Positions 56,485-64,000 of a stretch of DNA of 64,000 nt are shown piece by piece (position 1 is the stretch's first letter; each line of letters starts with the position of its first letter). The stretch is from positions 248,001-312,000 of the forward strand of contig NZ_VZQZ01000003.1 in NCBI RefSeq assembly GCF_008802365.1. The letters run 5' to 3'. The position numbers and the translations under genes were made by a program. Below the pieces are notes generated by a model, which was given only the letters and a program-made list of their open reading frames with translations, had not been told where the DNA came from and searched no databases. Source of the DNA: Oryzomonas japonica (GTDB taxonomy: Bacteria > Desulfobacterota > Desulfuromonadia > Geobacterales > Pseudopelobacteraceae).

Positions 56485-56820
56485 TCATGGTATTTTATTG
56501 CCAGTAACCCCCTGCCTCACCAATGACTGTTTTCGCCGTATATCGCTCTGAACAGAGATCAGGATGCTTCGAAGCTCCTTTTCCGAAACAAGAAGTTTTT
56601 CACCGGACAATACGTCCCGCATGCCTTTCGTAACCAAATCCAGATTCAATTCCAGTCCCTGGTTTTTAAAATTTCTGGCCACCTCAACCCCTATGGCGTA
56701 CTGGATTTTGTCTCCTGAGGAATTGAGCTGTTGCCGTTCTTCCCCATGGGACGGGGCGGCAATGAGGCACATCCCCGTCAGGATCAGCAGAAACGGGGAC
56801 AAGATCGATGTGTGCGGCAT
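56485..56820 (-). CDS. Secreted protein with FKBP N-terminal dimerisation domain only
   Basis: 111 residues. Signal peptide to about 26, then the FkpA/Mip-type N-terminal helical domain (QYAIGVEVARNFKNQGLELNLDLVTKGMRDVLSGEK, split at NFKNQG). The PPIase domain is absent and the sequence stops at GNKIP. Its stop overlaps an alternative ATG of the oxidase frame. It may pair with the full FKBP at 57246. Confidence 0.7.
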   Translation of the reverse strand: MPHTSILSPFLLILTGMCLIAAPSHGEERQQLNSSGDKIQYAIGVEVARNFKNQGLELNLDLVTKGMRDVLSGEKLLVSEKELRSILISVQSDIRRKQSLVRQGVTGNKIP

Positions 56821-56852
56821 GAGATACTCACTTTCTGCTCATAATGGTTTTG

Positions 56853-57230
56853 TCATTGCCTGCTGTTCATTATCTTCTGGAGGCGCGCCGCCCTGGCGTT
56901 CTCCATGGTGTCTGTCGCAATGCGGCGCTGCTGATGACTGTTGGCTGTCTGTGGCAAGGGACTGTCTGGGGCCGGTTCCGCGAATCCACTATGGGCAGCG
57001 GGCACCGAAGACACGGTGACGGTCGACTCTTTCGAAACCGCTTCGTCTGTCGGAGCGGCAATGGGAGCCGCAGACGCCTCCGGTGATGCCGGCGCGGAAA
57101 CAGAATTCCCCATGCAGCTCGCCTCGATACGGTCCGGGTACTCTACGACCCTGCAATTATCGGAGGTGTGGGCTGCCGTGGATCCCAACAGGACCAGGGC
57201 TATGGTCAATGTCACCTGTACTCGTGTCAT
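56853..57230 (-). CDS. Hypothetical secreted protein
   Basis: 125 residues. Signal peptide to about 22, two cysteines in NCRVVEYPDRIEASCMG, then a Pro/Ala/Ser-rich disordered segment and a Gln/Arg-rich helix. No family known to me. Between two FKBP-related genes. Confidence 0.5.
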   Translation of the reverse strand: MTRVQVTLTIALVLLGSTAAHTSDNCRVVEYPDRIEASCMGNSVSAPASPEASAAPIAAPTDEAVSKESTVTVSSVPAAHSGFAEPAPDSPLPQTANSHQQRRIATDTMENARAARLQKIMNSRQ

Positions 57231-57245
57231 GGTTGCGCCGATCCC

Positions 57246-57911
57246 TTACTTTCTCACCTCAAGCAGTTCGACCTCGAATACCAGGGCCGCACCCGGCAGG
57301 ATCAGGTCACCCGCACCGGCATCGCCGTAAGCGATACTGGACGGGCATACAAGCTTTGCCCTGCCGCCGGCCTTCATCTTTTGCAGCCCCTCGGTCCAAC
57401 ATCTGATGACACCATCCAGACGGAGTTCGGTGGGTTTGCCGCGCTTGTATGAACTGTCGAATTCTCTGCCGTCGGGCAAGGTGCCGCGATAATGTACCTT
57501 AACCGTATCGGTTGGGCCCGGGACGGTTCCGGTCCCCTCTTTCAGCGAAAGGTACACCAGCCCCGAACCGCTTCTGACGGCACCTTTTTCCCTGGCAGCC
57601 TCATCGAGAAAACCCTTGTTGAGAGCCGCCAGTTGTTCACCTTGAAGCTTGCGGCGCGCCCTGGCCAGTTCCTGAACCTTGCCGCTGTAAACGCCAAGAT
57701 CGACCTGCGGGCTCATGCCGCTTGCGGCGTCGGTAAGTGCCTGTTTGACGATCTCCAACTCTGGCGGGGTGAGGTTGAAGGTTGCCAGAGAGCGGGACAC
57801 GAGCAGGCCAAGGGCATACAGCGTTTTTTGTTCTTCTGTTTTTGGGGCTTCCCCGGCAAATGCCGAGCAGGCGATAAGGAGTGTTATGAGTGTAACGGCA
57901 AGTTTTTTCAT
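57246..57911 (-). CDS. FKBP-type peptidyl-prolyl cis-trans isomerase, periplasmic
   Basis: 221 residues from ATG 57911 (GGGGGA upstream). Signal peptide to about 19, FkpA/Mip N-domain (KTLYALGLLVSRSLATF) and FKBP domain about 115-221 (VKVHYRGTLPDGREFDSSY, GVIRCWTEGLQKMKAGG, IAYGDAGAGDLILPGAALVFEVEL split at GDLI). It folds exported proteins; near the oxidase gene, it could help that large protein. Confidence 0.88.
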   Translation of the reverse strand: MKKLAVTLITLLIACSAFAGEAPKTEEQKTLYALGLLVSRSLATFNLTPPELEIVKQALTDAASGMSPQVDLGVYSGKVQELARARRKLQGEQLAALNKGFLDEAAREKGAVRSGSGLVYLSLKEGTGTVPGPTDTVKVHYRGTLPDGREFDSSYKRGKPTELRLDGVIRCWTEGLQKMKAGGRAKLVCPSSIAYGDAGAGDLILPGAALVFEVELLEVRK

Positions 57912-58361
57912 CGGTGGTCCCCCGTTCATTTCATGAGATGCAGGTTGCATGATCTACAATACTGATGATGCTTGAAAATAGGAGGTAACACATTCATAAC
58001 AATTTGATATATATAATAAAAATTAAATAGCACGTCGTAATATAACTGGAGGTACTTCCTGCCGGTCGTGGGGGGGGGGGGGGGGTTGCGATGAACCACG
58101 GGGATTGCACAGCAGCATTTGTGGCTTTATGCGAATTTTTGCGAGAAGTAATGCACTATGTATACCGAACGGATATTAATATGTATGTATCTGAATTTGT
58201 TATATTTTGTCGGGATGAGTCCGGAGGTGTCTGCGGCCCTTGTGCAACGATCGTTGCAAGTTGGCCAGAGAAATACGACAGAATCATGTGCTAGAAAGGT
58301 AGATACTCCCCTGTGAAAACAATGTGGCAGGTGCAATAAATATTGCTATTTGTCTGACCGT
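57912..58361. other. Intergenic region before bioB
   Basis: Holds an AT-rich block (57995-58050), the 16-G tract and short frames without ribosome sites. No gene seen. Confidence 0.45.
58070..58085. repeat. Homopolymer of 16 G
   Basis: An uninterrupted run of 16 G, the longest single-base tract in the window. Could be slippage-prone or an assembly artefact. Confidence 0.9.
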
Positions 58362-58393
58362 TAGTAAACTTACCGTCCTGATGTGGTTGACAA
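58362..58393 (+). promoter_or_regulatory. Candidate BirA operator before bioB
   Basis: TAGTAAACT, 14 bases, GGTTGACAA. The known BirA site is TTGTAAACC-N14-16-GGTTTACAA; the halves match at 7/9 and 8/9. It lies 39 bases before the bioB ATG. Fits repression of biotin genes by BirA-biotinyl-AMP. Confidence 0.7.
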
Positions 58394-58432
58394 TGCCGGT
58401 GAGTCATGATATTGCACGCAGAGGAGGGGATC

Positions 58433-59425
58433 ATGAAAGATACTATGCAAAAGCTGGCCGACTCTGTGATCGCGGGCGACACCCTCGACCGCGACGACGC
58501 CTTGCGCCTTGGAGATGTTGAGGGGGCTGAGTTCTACCGGCTCCTGGCCGAAGCGGGCCGCATCCGGGAACATTATGTCGGCAAGGCGGTGACGCTCTGT
58601 TCGATCATCAACGCCAAATCGGGCACCTGTCCCGAGGACTGCGCATTTTGCGCCCAGTCCGCCCATCACTCGACCCAGGCTGCGGCGTACCCGCTTGTGG
58701 ACGAAGAACAGATGATCAGTTGCGCCAAAAGCGCCGAGCAGCATGGCGCTTCCTGCTACGGCATCATCACCAGCGGCACGGGGATCGGGAGTCGGGATGA
58801 GTTGGACCGGATCTGCCGCACCCTGGGGCGCATTCGCCAGGAAGCGGGCATTGCACCGTCGTGCTCTCTGGGGATCATCGATTATGAGACCGCCTGCCTT
58901 CTCAGGGATTCGGGCATGGTGACCTATCATCACAACCTGGAAACCGCGCGCAGTTTTTTCCCGAACATCTGTAGCACCCACGATTACGAGCAGGATGTGG
59001 ACACGGTCCGGGCCGCCAAGCGTGCCGGCCTCAAGGTCTGCTGCGGCGGCATCTTCGGGCTGGGGGAGACCTTTGCCCAGCGGGTCGAGATGGCTCTGAC
59101 GCTACGCGAACTGGGGGTTGATTCCATTCCGGTCAATTTCCTCGACCCGGTTGAAGGTACCCGCCTTGAGCATGCAGACTTCCTGACGCCGCTGGAGTGC
59201 CTCAGGACCATCGCCGTGTACCGTTTTCTCTTGCCCGACCGGCAGATAACGGTCTGCGGCGGCCGCGAGAAAAACCTGCGTGAGTTGCAGTCGTGGATCT
59301 TCATGGCCGGCGCCAGCGGGATGATGACCGGCAATTATCTGACCAAGGTCGGCCGGAATCCTGCCCTTGACCGCCAGATGGTGGCAGATCTCGGACTGAC
59401 CGTTGCGCCCTGCGGGTGTTCTTGA
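58433..59425 (+). CDS. bioB: Biotin synthase
   Basis: 330 residues, radical SAM enzyme converting dethiobiotin to biotin. CxxxCxxC at C66, C70, C73 (GTCPEDCAFC), YHHNLETARSFF, CCGGIFGLGE, PVNFLDPVEGT and the FMAGASGMMTGNYLT segment are standard. GAGGAGGGG stands before ATG 58433; an upstream in-frame start would overlap the BirA-type operator region. It is followed 105 bases later by bioD. Confidence 0.97.
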   Translation: MKDTMQKLADSVIAGDTLDRDDALRLGDVEGAEFYRLLAEAGRIREHYVGKAVTLCSIINAKSGTCPEDCAFCAQSAHHSTQAAAYPLVDEEQMISCAKSAEQHGASCYGIITSGTGIGSRDELDRICRTLGRIRQEAGIAPSCSLGIIDYETACLLRDSGMVTYHHNLETARSFFPNICSTHDYEQDVDTVRAAKRAGLKVCCGGIFGLGETFAQRVEMALTLRELGVDSIPVNFLDPVEGTRLEHADFLTPLECLRTIAVYRFLLPDRQITVCGGREKNLRELQSWIFMAGASGMMTGNYLTKVGRNPALDRQMVADLGLTVAPCGCS

Positions 59426-59530
59426 GCCTGGGTCTCGCCTGAATAGTCACGGCTGTCCTCCGCGCGGCCGTTTCTCAGGATTCAGGTGATCTCGGCATGG
59501 ATTTATATTCCATTGGATCAGGGAGTAGTA

Positions 59531-60247
59531 ATGGGTAAAGGCATATTTGTAACCGGCACCGATACCGGTGTGGGCAAGACCATTGTGACCGCCGTCTTGG
59601 CGCGGCTCCTGCGGATGCGCGGCGTCCGCGTCGGCGTCATGAAGCCGGTGACCAGCGGCTGCAGGGAGGTAGACGGAGAGCTGGTCTCAGATGATGCACT
59701 TCTCACGTGCCAGGCCGCAGGCATCTCCTGCAGCAGGGACGTTACCCCCTATCTGCTCCGGGAGCCGCTGGCCCCTGCCGAGGCGGCAAAGATCGATGGC
59801 ATCGTAATCGAGTTCGCCCGGATTCGGGAATCCTTTGATCGTCTGACAGCGGCGTACGACTTCGTGATCGTGGAGGGGGCCGGAGGACTGATGGTGCCGC
59901 TGGTCGGCGGATTCCTCATGGCAGACCTGGCCCGGGAGTTGGAACTGCCGCTGCTGGTGGTGGCGCGCCCCAATCTGGGGACCGTCAATCATACCGTGCT
60001 GACCTGCTTTGCCGCCCAGCAGATGGGTATTCCGGTCTCCGGGGTCATCATCAACAATTTTCCCAAAGAGCCAGACCTGGCCGAACGGAGTGCGCCCCAT
60101 TATATCGGTTCCCTGTGCGGAGCGCCGGTGCTTGGGGTCTGGCCCCATGAGGCCGCCGCCGACCAGGCGGAGGCAGTGGAGCGTCTGGCCGCGTGGTTGG
60201 ACCGACAGCCGGAAATGGCCATTGTACTGAGGGAGCTAGGGGTCTGA
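59531..60247 (+). CDS. bioD: ATP-dependent dethiobiotin synthetase
   Basis: 238 residues. P-loop GTDTGVGKT (9-17), KPVTSGC, the EGAGGLMVPL catalytic segment (VVEGAGGL) and NFPKEPDLAER are diagnostic. It closes the ureido ring of dethiobiotin. Weak GGGAG before ATG 59531. Probably cotranscribed with bioB and BirA-controlled. Confidence 0.96.
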   Translation: MGKGIFVTGTDTGVGKTIVTAVLARLLRMRGVRVGVMKPVTSGCREVDGELVSDDALLTCQAAGISCSRDVTPYLLREPLAPAEAAKIDGIVIEFARIRESFDRLTAAYDFVIVEGAGGLMVPLVGGFLMADLARELELPLLVVARPNLGTVNHTVLTCFAAQQMGIPVSGVIINNFPKEPDLAERSAPHYIGSLCGAPVLGVWPHEAAADQAEAVERLAAWLDRQPEMAIVLRELGV

Positions 60248-60355
60248 GGCGGGGAAGGGCGGGGAGGAGTAGTCAGCCGGTCGGTTACCGCCGGCTGATT
60301 GCCGCCAATGGGATAGCCTGTTGGCCTTGTCCCCGGGGAATATGACAATGGAACA

Positions 60356-60392
60356 GAAAAAACCCGCCAATGATGCTTGGCGGGTTTTTTTT
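60356..60392. terminator. Bidirectional terminator between bioD and the GXGXG gene
   Basis: AAAAAACCCGCCA, 8-nt loop, TGGCGGGTTTTTTTT. Confidence 0.9.
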
Positions 60393-60419
60393 GCGGCGAG
60401 AATCGAATCGTGAAGCGAA

Positions 60420-61166
60420 TTACTTGGGCATCGGACAGTACATGTTGCCGTAGGGACGCTTGCTGCGGGGCAACACCTTGACGAACCGCTCCTTGAGCAC
60501 CTCTTGTACATCAAGTTTGAAATCCTGGCAAAACTCAGCGACGTATCCTTCCAACGCCGCTCGATCATCGTCGTCCAACTCGAAAACGCCGACCTCCTTG
60601 GCCAGACGGGACTCATCCACGCCGCCGCGCACGTAGATCACGCCGCCGTGCATGCCGGTGCCGAACAGGTAGCCATGCTTGTCCTTTGCCGGGTCGTCGG
60701 TGAACATGCCCAGAAGGATCAGCACGCCACCGGCCATGTATTCGCCGAAGAAGTCTCCCGCCTTGCCGCCGGCAATCAGCACCGGCTTGTTTTCCTGGTA
60801 GGACTTCATGTGGATGCCGACCCGGTACCCCACATCCTTCCTGATGTGAATCTTGCCGCCGCGCATGCCGTAGCCCAAGACGTCGCCAGCGTGACCATGG
60901 ACGATGACCTTGCCGGCGTTCATGGTGTTGCCGATATTATCCTGGCCATTCTCGTTCACGATGATGGTTGCGCCGTTCATGAATGCGGCCAGATCGTTGC
61001 CCGGAACGCCGTTGATGGTGATGGTCACCGGCTTGTTGATGCCGTCGCCGATGAAGTACTGGCCGTTGACGTTATTCAACTCGATCTGGTCCGTACCGGC
61101 CAGCACCGCCTCGCGTATGGTGCTGTTGAGATCGCGGTAATAGATGCCCTGCGCGTTTATCTTCAT
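60420..61166 (-). CDS. Glutamate synthase GXGXG-domain subunit (split GltB)
   Basis: 248 residues. Repeated G-x-x-x-G-x-x-x-G right-handed helix pattern (GATIIVNENGQDNIGNT, GHAGDVLGYGMRGGKIHIR split, GKAGDFFGEYMAGGVLILLG), as in the C-terminal domain of GltB or FwdC. In archaeal-type glutamate synthase this domain is a separate subunit. C-terminal helical tail 210-248. Last visible gene of the cluster. Confidence 0.87.
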   Translation of the reverse strand: MKINAQGIYYRDLNSTIREAVLAGTDQIELNNVNGQYFIGDGINKPVTITINGVPGNDLAAFMNGATIIVNENGQDNIGNTMNAGKVIVHGHAGDVLGYGMRGGKIHIRKDVGYRVGIHMKSYQENKPVLIAGGKAGDFFGEYMAGGVLILLGMFTDDPAKDKHGYLFGTGMHGGVIYVRGGVDESRLAKEVGVFELDDDDRAALEGYVAEFCQDFKLDVQEVLKERFVKVLPRSKRPYGNMYCPMPK

Positions 61167-61182
61167 ATAAGCTCCTTAACAG

Positions 61183-61316
61183 GCCGTTGAAAAAACCAGG
61201 TTGTTCAAAAATAGTCAGATCGTCGCACCCGGAGAAGGCCCTGAGGAGGCGTAGCAGCGCTACGCCGCACGAAAGGGCCTTCGAGGATGGCGGCGAGATG
61301 GCTGTTTTTCAACAAC
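61183..61316. repeat. Palindromic intergenic element between two glutamate synthase genes
   Basis: Nested inverted repeats: GTTGAAAAAAC (61186-61196) with GTTTTTCAAC (61303-61312); GAAGGCCCT (61234-61242) with AGGGCCTTC (61274-61282); GGCGTAGC (61248-61255) with GCTACGCC (61259-61266). No ORF inside. Reads like a REP/MITE-type element. Confidence 0.75.
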
Positions 61317-61318
61317 CG

Positions 61319-62431
61319 CTAAACGTTTCCTTCTACCATGGCGATGACCGGCTCTCCCCCGCGCGGTGTCCAGATGCGTGCAGGAGCGGGGCATATCTCG
61401 CGGATGGCCGACTCTTCGGAGGCCATGTAGACGAAGTCGTCCTTTTCAGCGCAGACGAGCGGCCGCAGCTTGACCCGGTCATTGAGCCCGATCAGCCCCT
61501 TGTTGCTGGCGAACAGAATGGCGAACGGTCCGTTCAAGAGGGCGCTGCCGTAGATCTGGCGGATGGCGGTGTAGAGATCCCGCTCGTTCTGGGGGAGCTG
61601 ATCGATCAGCGACCAGAAGGGGGGCGCCAGGGCGGTGCAGGCCAGTGCGGGCGACAGCCCGTGCTTGCGGATCAGCAGGTCGAGCGTGTAGGCCACCACC
61701 TCGGTGTCGGTCAGCATGGTACACAGGTAGCCGTACATCTCCAGGTAGCGTTTGTTGATGCCGTAGGACGAGATCTCGCCATTGTGGACGATGGACCAGT
61801 CCAAAAGGGTGAAGGGGTGGGCGCCGCCCCACCAGCCGGGGGTATTGGTGGGGAAACGGTTGTGGGCGGTCCAGATGTGGCCGCTGTACTCCTCGAGGCG
61901 GAAAAACTCGGCAATCTCTTCAGGGAACCCAACCCCCTTGAAGGCACCCATGTTTTTGCCGGAGGAAACCACAAAGGCTCCTTCGATCTCGTGATTGATG
62001 GCCATGACGTGGCGGACGATGATGTCCGAGTCGGTCATGCCCTGGTATTCCACCGCTTCCCGGTACTCGTCGGTCTCCAGAGGGGTGGCGAAGTAGCGCT
62101 TGAACACCGGAGGATTGGCGATCGCCTTGGTGCGGCGGGTCGGAATATCTTCCTGCAGTTCGATGTGGAAGTTCGCATCCAGATATTCCTCGGCCAGTTG
62201 CTGGGCCATGGCGTTCTCGTACATGAGGTGGAAGGCGTAGAAGTCCTTGAACTCCGGGTAGATGCCATAGGCGCCGAAACCGCCTCCCAACCCGTTGCCA
62301 CGGTCATGCATAAGCGAGATGGATTTGATGATCACCGAGCCTTCGACCCGTGTCCCCTTTTTGGAGATGAAACCGGTCAGGCCGCAGTTGGAGATGTCTT
62401 TCTGAAAGATGTGGGTAGGTTGTGGTTTCAT
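61319..62431 (-). CDS. Class II glutamine amidotransferase subunit of split glutamate synthase
   Basis: 370 residues. The nucleophile is C16 in NCGLTGFIS after a 15-residue propeptide that would have to be removed to expose it. HDRGNGLGGG, NRFPTNTPGWWGGAHPF, VHNGEISSYG and DTEVVAY are class II signatures. It releases ammonia from glutamine to the FMN subunit, which is not in this window. Confidence 0.88.
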   Translation of the reverse strand: MKPQPTHIFQKDISNCGLTGFISKKGTRVEGSVIIKSISLMHDRGNGLGGGFGAYGIYPEFKDFYAFHLMYENAMAQQLAEEYLDANFHIELQEDIPTRRTKAIANPPVFKRYFATPLETDEYREAVEYQGMTDSDIIVRHVMAINHEIEGAFVVSSGKNMGAFKGVGFPEEIAEFFRLEEYSGHIWTAHNRFPTNTPGWWGGAHPFTLLDWSIVHNGEISSYGINKRYLEMYGYLCTMLTDTEVVAYTLDLLIRKHGLSPALACTALAPPFWSLIDQLPQNERDLYTAIRQIYGSALLNGPFAILFASNKGLIGLNDRVKLRPLVCAEKDDFVYMASEESAIREICPAPARIWTPRGGEPVIAMVEGNV

Positions 62432-62508
62432 AGATCGTCCTTAATGCAGGGGTAATTTGTCTTCACCCGCTCATGGGCAGGCATCGGCAATGCTGTCCCT
62501 ACATAGGT

Positions 62509-63819
62509 TTAATGTCCCGCCGCCCGCTCTGCACGGCCGTTATCGGCCACTTTCCCCTGTGGCGCAAAAAGTCTATTCCTGATCTCCTTGGAGAGATGGA
62601 GGAATCCGAAATCAGGTGTGAGCAGGCTCTCCCTGAAGGGGGGCATATCGACCTTTTCCCGGATCAAGCCCGAGAAGATGCCGGCCCGGTCAACATTCCC
62701 CACCAGTACCGCGCCCACCAGTCGGTTGTCCTGCAACACAACCTTGCGGTACTGGTAATTCTGGATGTCCTGATAGGTATGGATCTCATACTGGGTCGGG
62801 TCCTTGGGGTTGGTGACCCCCATGGAGATGGTGGAGACCTTGAAGAACTCGATGGAGTTCATGGCCAGGCCCCCCACATATTCCTTCGTCCCCCCTGCCA
62901 TGGCGGCACCGGCGATGTCTCCCTGAATGTAGGCATCGGGCCAGATCGGCATGGGGTTCTTCTGCCCGCTGAAGAAGTCGGCCGCCTCGGCCACATCGCC
63001 GGCGGCATAGATATCCTTGCTGGAGGTCTGCATCGTCGCATCCACCACGATGCCGCGGTTGACCTCGATGTCGCTCCCCTTGAGGAAGGTTGCAGCCGGG
63101 CGTACGCCGATGGCCACGACAACGGTATCACAGGGGATGAAGTCACCCGATTTGAGGGTTACGCCGCTGATCTCGGCTCCGTCCCCTTCGATACGGACGA
63201 CCGTGTCCTCGGTGATGACGTCGATGCCGTTGGCCTTCATCTTGCGGGCCACGATCTTGCCGGCCGGTCGGTCGAAGGCCGAGGAAAGGACCCGGTCGGC
63301 CAGTTCGACGACGGTCACCGACTTGTCCAGCAGGTTCAGGCCCTCGGCAGCCTTGAGGCCGATCAGGCCGCCGCCGATGACTACGGCGCGGTTGATGTCC
63401 GGGGCGATGCCTTTCAGTTTGGCAGCGTCTTCCCAGGTGGTGAAGGTAAAGATGCGGTCCTTGTCGGACATCCCTTCGATGGGCGGGATGAACGGGTCGC
63501 CGCCGGTGGCCAGCAGGAGCTTGTCGTAGGCAATGGCGTCGCCGCCGGCCAGTTTGACCTTCTTGGCCTTGGTGTCCACCCCTACGACTTCCGATGCCAG
63601 CAGCAGATTGATGCGGTTCTGGGCGTAGAAGTCATCCGGCAGATAGGCCATACGTTTCTCGTTGATCAGGCCGCCCAGCAGGTAGGAGATCAGCGGCCGG
63701 CCATAGACATTATGCTTTTCCCGCGATATGACCGTGATATTGCCCAGCTGGTCCCGCTCGCGGATGGCGCGGACAGCGCCCACGGCAGCTACGGAATTGC
63801 CGACGATTACGTAGTTCAT
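62509..63819 (-). CDS. FAD-dependent pyridine nucleotide oxidoreductase
   Basis: 436 residues. N-terminal FAD loop (IVGNSVAAVGAVRAI), GRPLISYLLGG, LLLATGGDPFIPP, NAD loop VIGGGLIGLKAAEGL, and IYAAGDVAEAADFFSG. It could feed electrons to the ferredoxin and the split glutamate synthase. ATG overlaps the ferredoxin stop (ATGA). Confidence 0.88.
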   Translation of the reverse strand: MNYVIVGNSVAAVGAVRAIRERDQLGNITVISREKHNVYGRPLISYLLGGLINEKRMAYLPDDFYAQNRINLLLASEVVGVDTKAKKVKLAGGDAIAYDKLLLATGGDPFIPPIEGMSDKDRIFTFTTWEDAAKLKGIAPDINRAVVIGGGLIGLKAAEGLNLLDKSVTVVELADRVLSSAFDRPAGKIVARKMKANGIDVITEDTVVRIEGDGAEISGVTLKSGDFIPCDTVVVAIGVRPAATFLKGSDIEVNRGIVVDATMQTSSKDIYAAGDVAEAADFFSGQKNPMPIWPDAYIQGDIAGAAMAGGTKEYVGGLAMNSIEFFKVSTISMGVTNPKDPTQYEIHTYQDIQNYQYRKVVLQDNRLVGAVLVGNVDRAGIFSGLIREKVDMPPFRESLLTPDFGFLHLSKEIRNRLFAPQGKVADNGRAERAAGH

Positions 63820-64000
63820 TTCTGGCTCCCCTCCCTGTACACGAGTGCCCGGTTGGGGCAGGCGTCAACGCAGGCCGGCGACTTCCTGTCCGGGCAGAGG
63901 TCGCACTTGTTGGCCTTTTTCTTCTTGAGGTTGCGCTGGATGGCGCCATAGGGGCAGGCCATCACGCATGACCAGCATCCCACGCACTGTTCGGTGTCGA
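63816..64000 (-). CDS. 4Fe-4S ferredoxin-type protein, N-terminus outside window
   Basis: Partial, about 61 residues seen. CVGCWSCVMACPYGAI and CDLCPD...CVDACPNRALV give two iron-sulfur cluster motifs with a short basic KKKK loop. Runs off the right edge. Electron carrier in the glutamate synthase cluster. Confidence 0.85.
   Translation of the reverse strand, partial: DTEQCVGCWSCVMACPYGAIQRNLKKKKANKCDLCPDRKSPACVDACPNRALVYREGSQK

Noticed and set aside
58091-58294. 67-codon frame after the 16-G tract
   Set aside because: No ribosome site apart from the G run, no helix or strand pattern, Cys-rich by chance. Left as intergenic.

Overview
The window looks like a chromosomal stretch from a Geobacter-type member of the Desulfuromonadia (Geobacterales). 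The case rests on the gene content: a fur, feoB, IdeR/DtxR-type iron block, an OmpB-like multicopper oxidase with a dockerin-like tail, HDOD signalling proteins, pilin or secretion ATPases, a YedF/DUF3343 pair, a domain-split glutamate synthase, and many proteins of the size and order I recall from Geobacteraceae. The DNA is GC-rich and densely coding. One tRNA (Val, anticodon CAC) is present. I see no rRNA, prophage, insertion sequence or CRISPR array.

Layout. 1-4290 (minus strand) is a sulfur-assimilation operon behind a SAM-I riboswitch: MetY-type homocysteine synthase, ThiS-like sulfur carrier, ThiF/MoeB-like activator, JAMM protease, siroheme/ferredoxin reductase and a TusA-like protein. 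It matches protein-thiocarboxylate-dependent homocysteine synthesis. After a small lipoprotein and tRNA-Val comes the conserved plus-strand operon rpsB-tsf-pyrH-frr-uppS-cdsA-dxr-rseP (5330-12049), in which cdsA appears to start at AUU. 12070-17669 is accessory: a CheX-like protein, a lipoprotein with two seven-bladed YVTN propellers, an orphan OmpR-type regulator and small envelope proteins. 17835-23556 (minus) is a signalling island: small protein, HDOD, hybrid kinase, single-domain receiver, sigma-54 activator.

23716-27256 is the iron block (fur, feoB, a Cys-rich mini-protein, an IdeR-like regulator), with matching 17-bp candidate Fur operators before fur and feoB. Next come apgM, a FecR/DUF6600 protein, nudC, a ferritin-like protein, mltG, a 59-residue small ORF, and a coupled HDOD plus PilB-like ATPase pair. 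36461-42527 (minus) is the ffh-rpsP-khpA-rimM-trmD-methyltransferase-rplS-rnhB translation cluster. 42616-46784 holds yedF/DUF3343, a DciA-like protein, ettA and a second ferritin-like protein.

46988-57911 is rich in secretion and surface genes: a small membrane protein, a GspE-type ATPase, a cohesin protein with a Thr-rich linker, a Gly-rich lipoprotein, a 1599-residue multicopper oxidase and two FKBP-related secreted proteins. The oxidase gene is unusually long, and the cohesin/dockerin pairing is the best candidate for an uncharacterised surface assembly. 57912-60247 has a 16-G tract, a candidate BirA operator and bioB-bioD. 60420-64000 (minus) is a split glutamate synthase (ferredoxin, FAD oxidoreductase, class II amidotransferase, GXGXG domain) interrupted by a large palindromic intergenic element.
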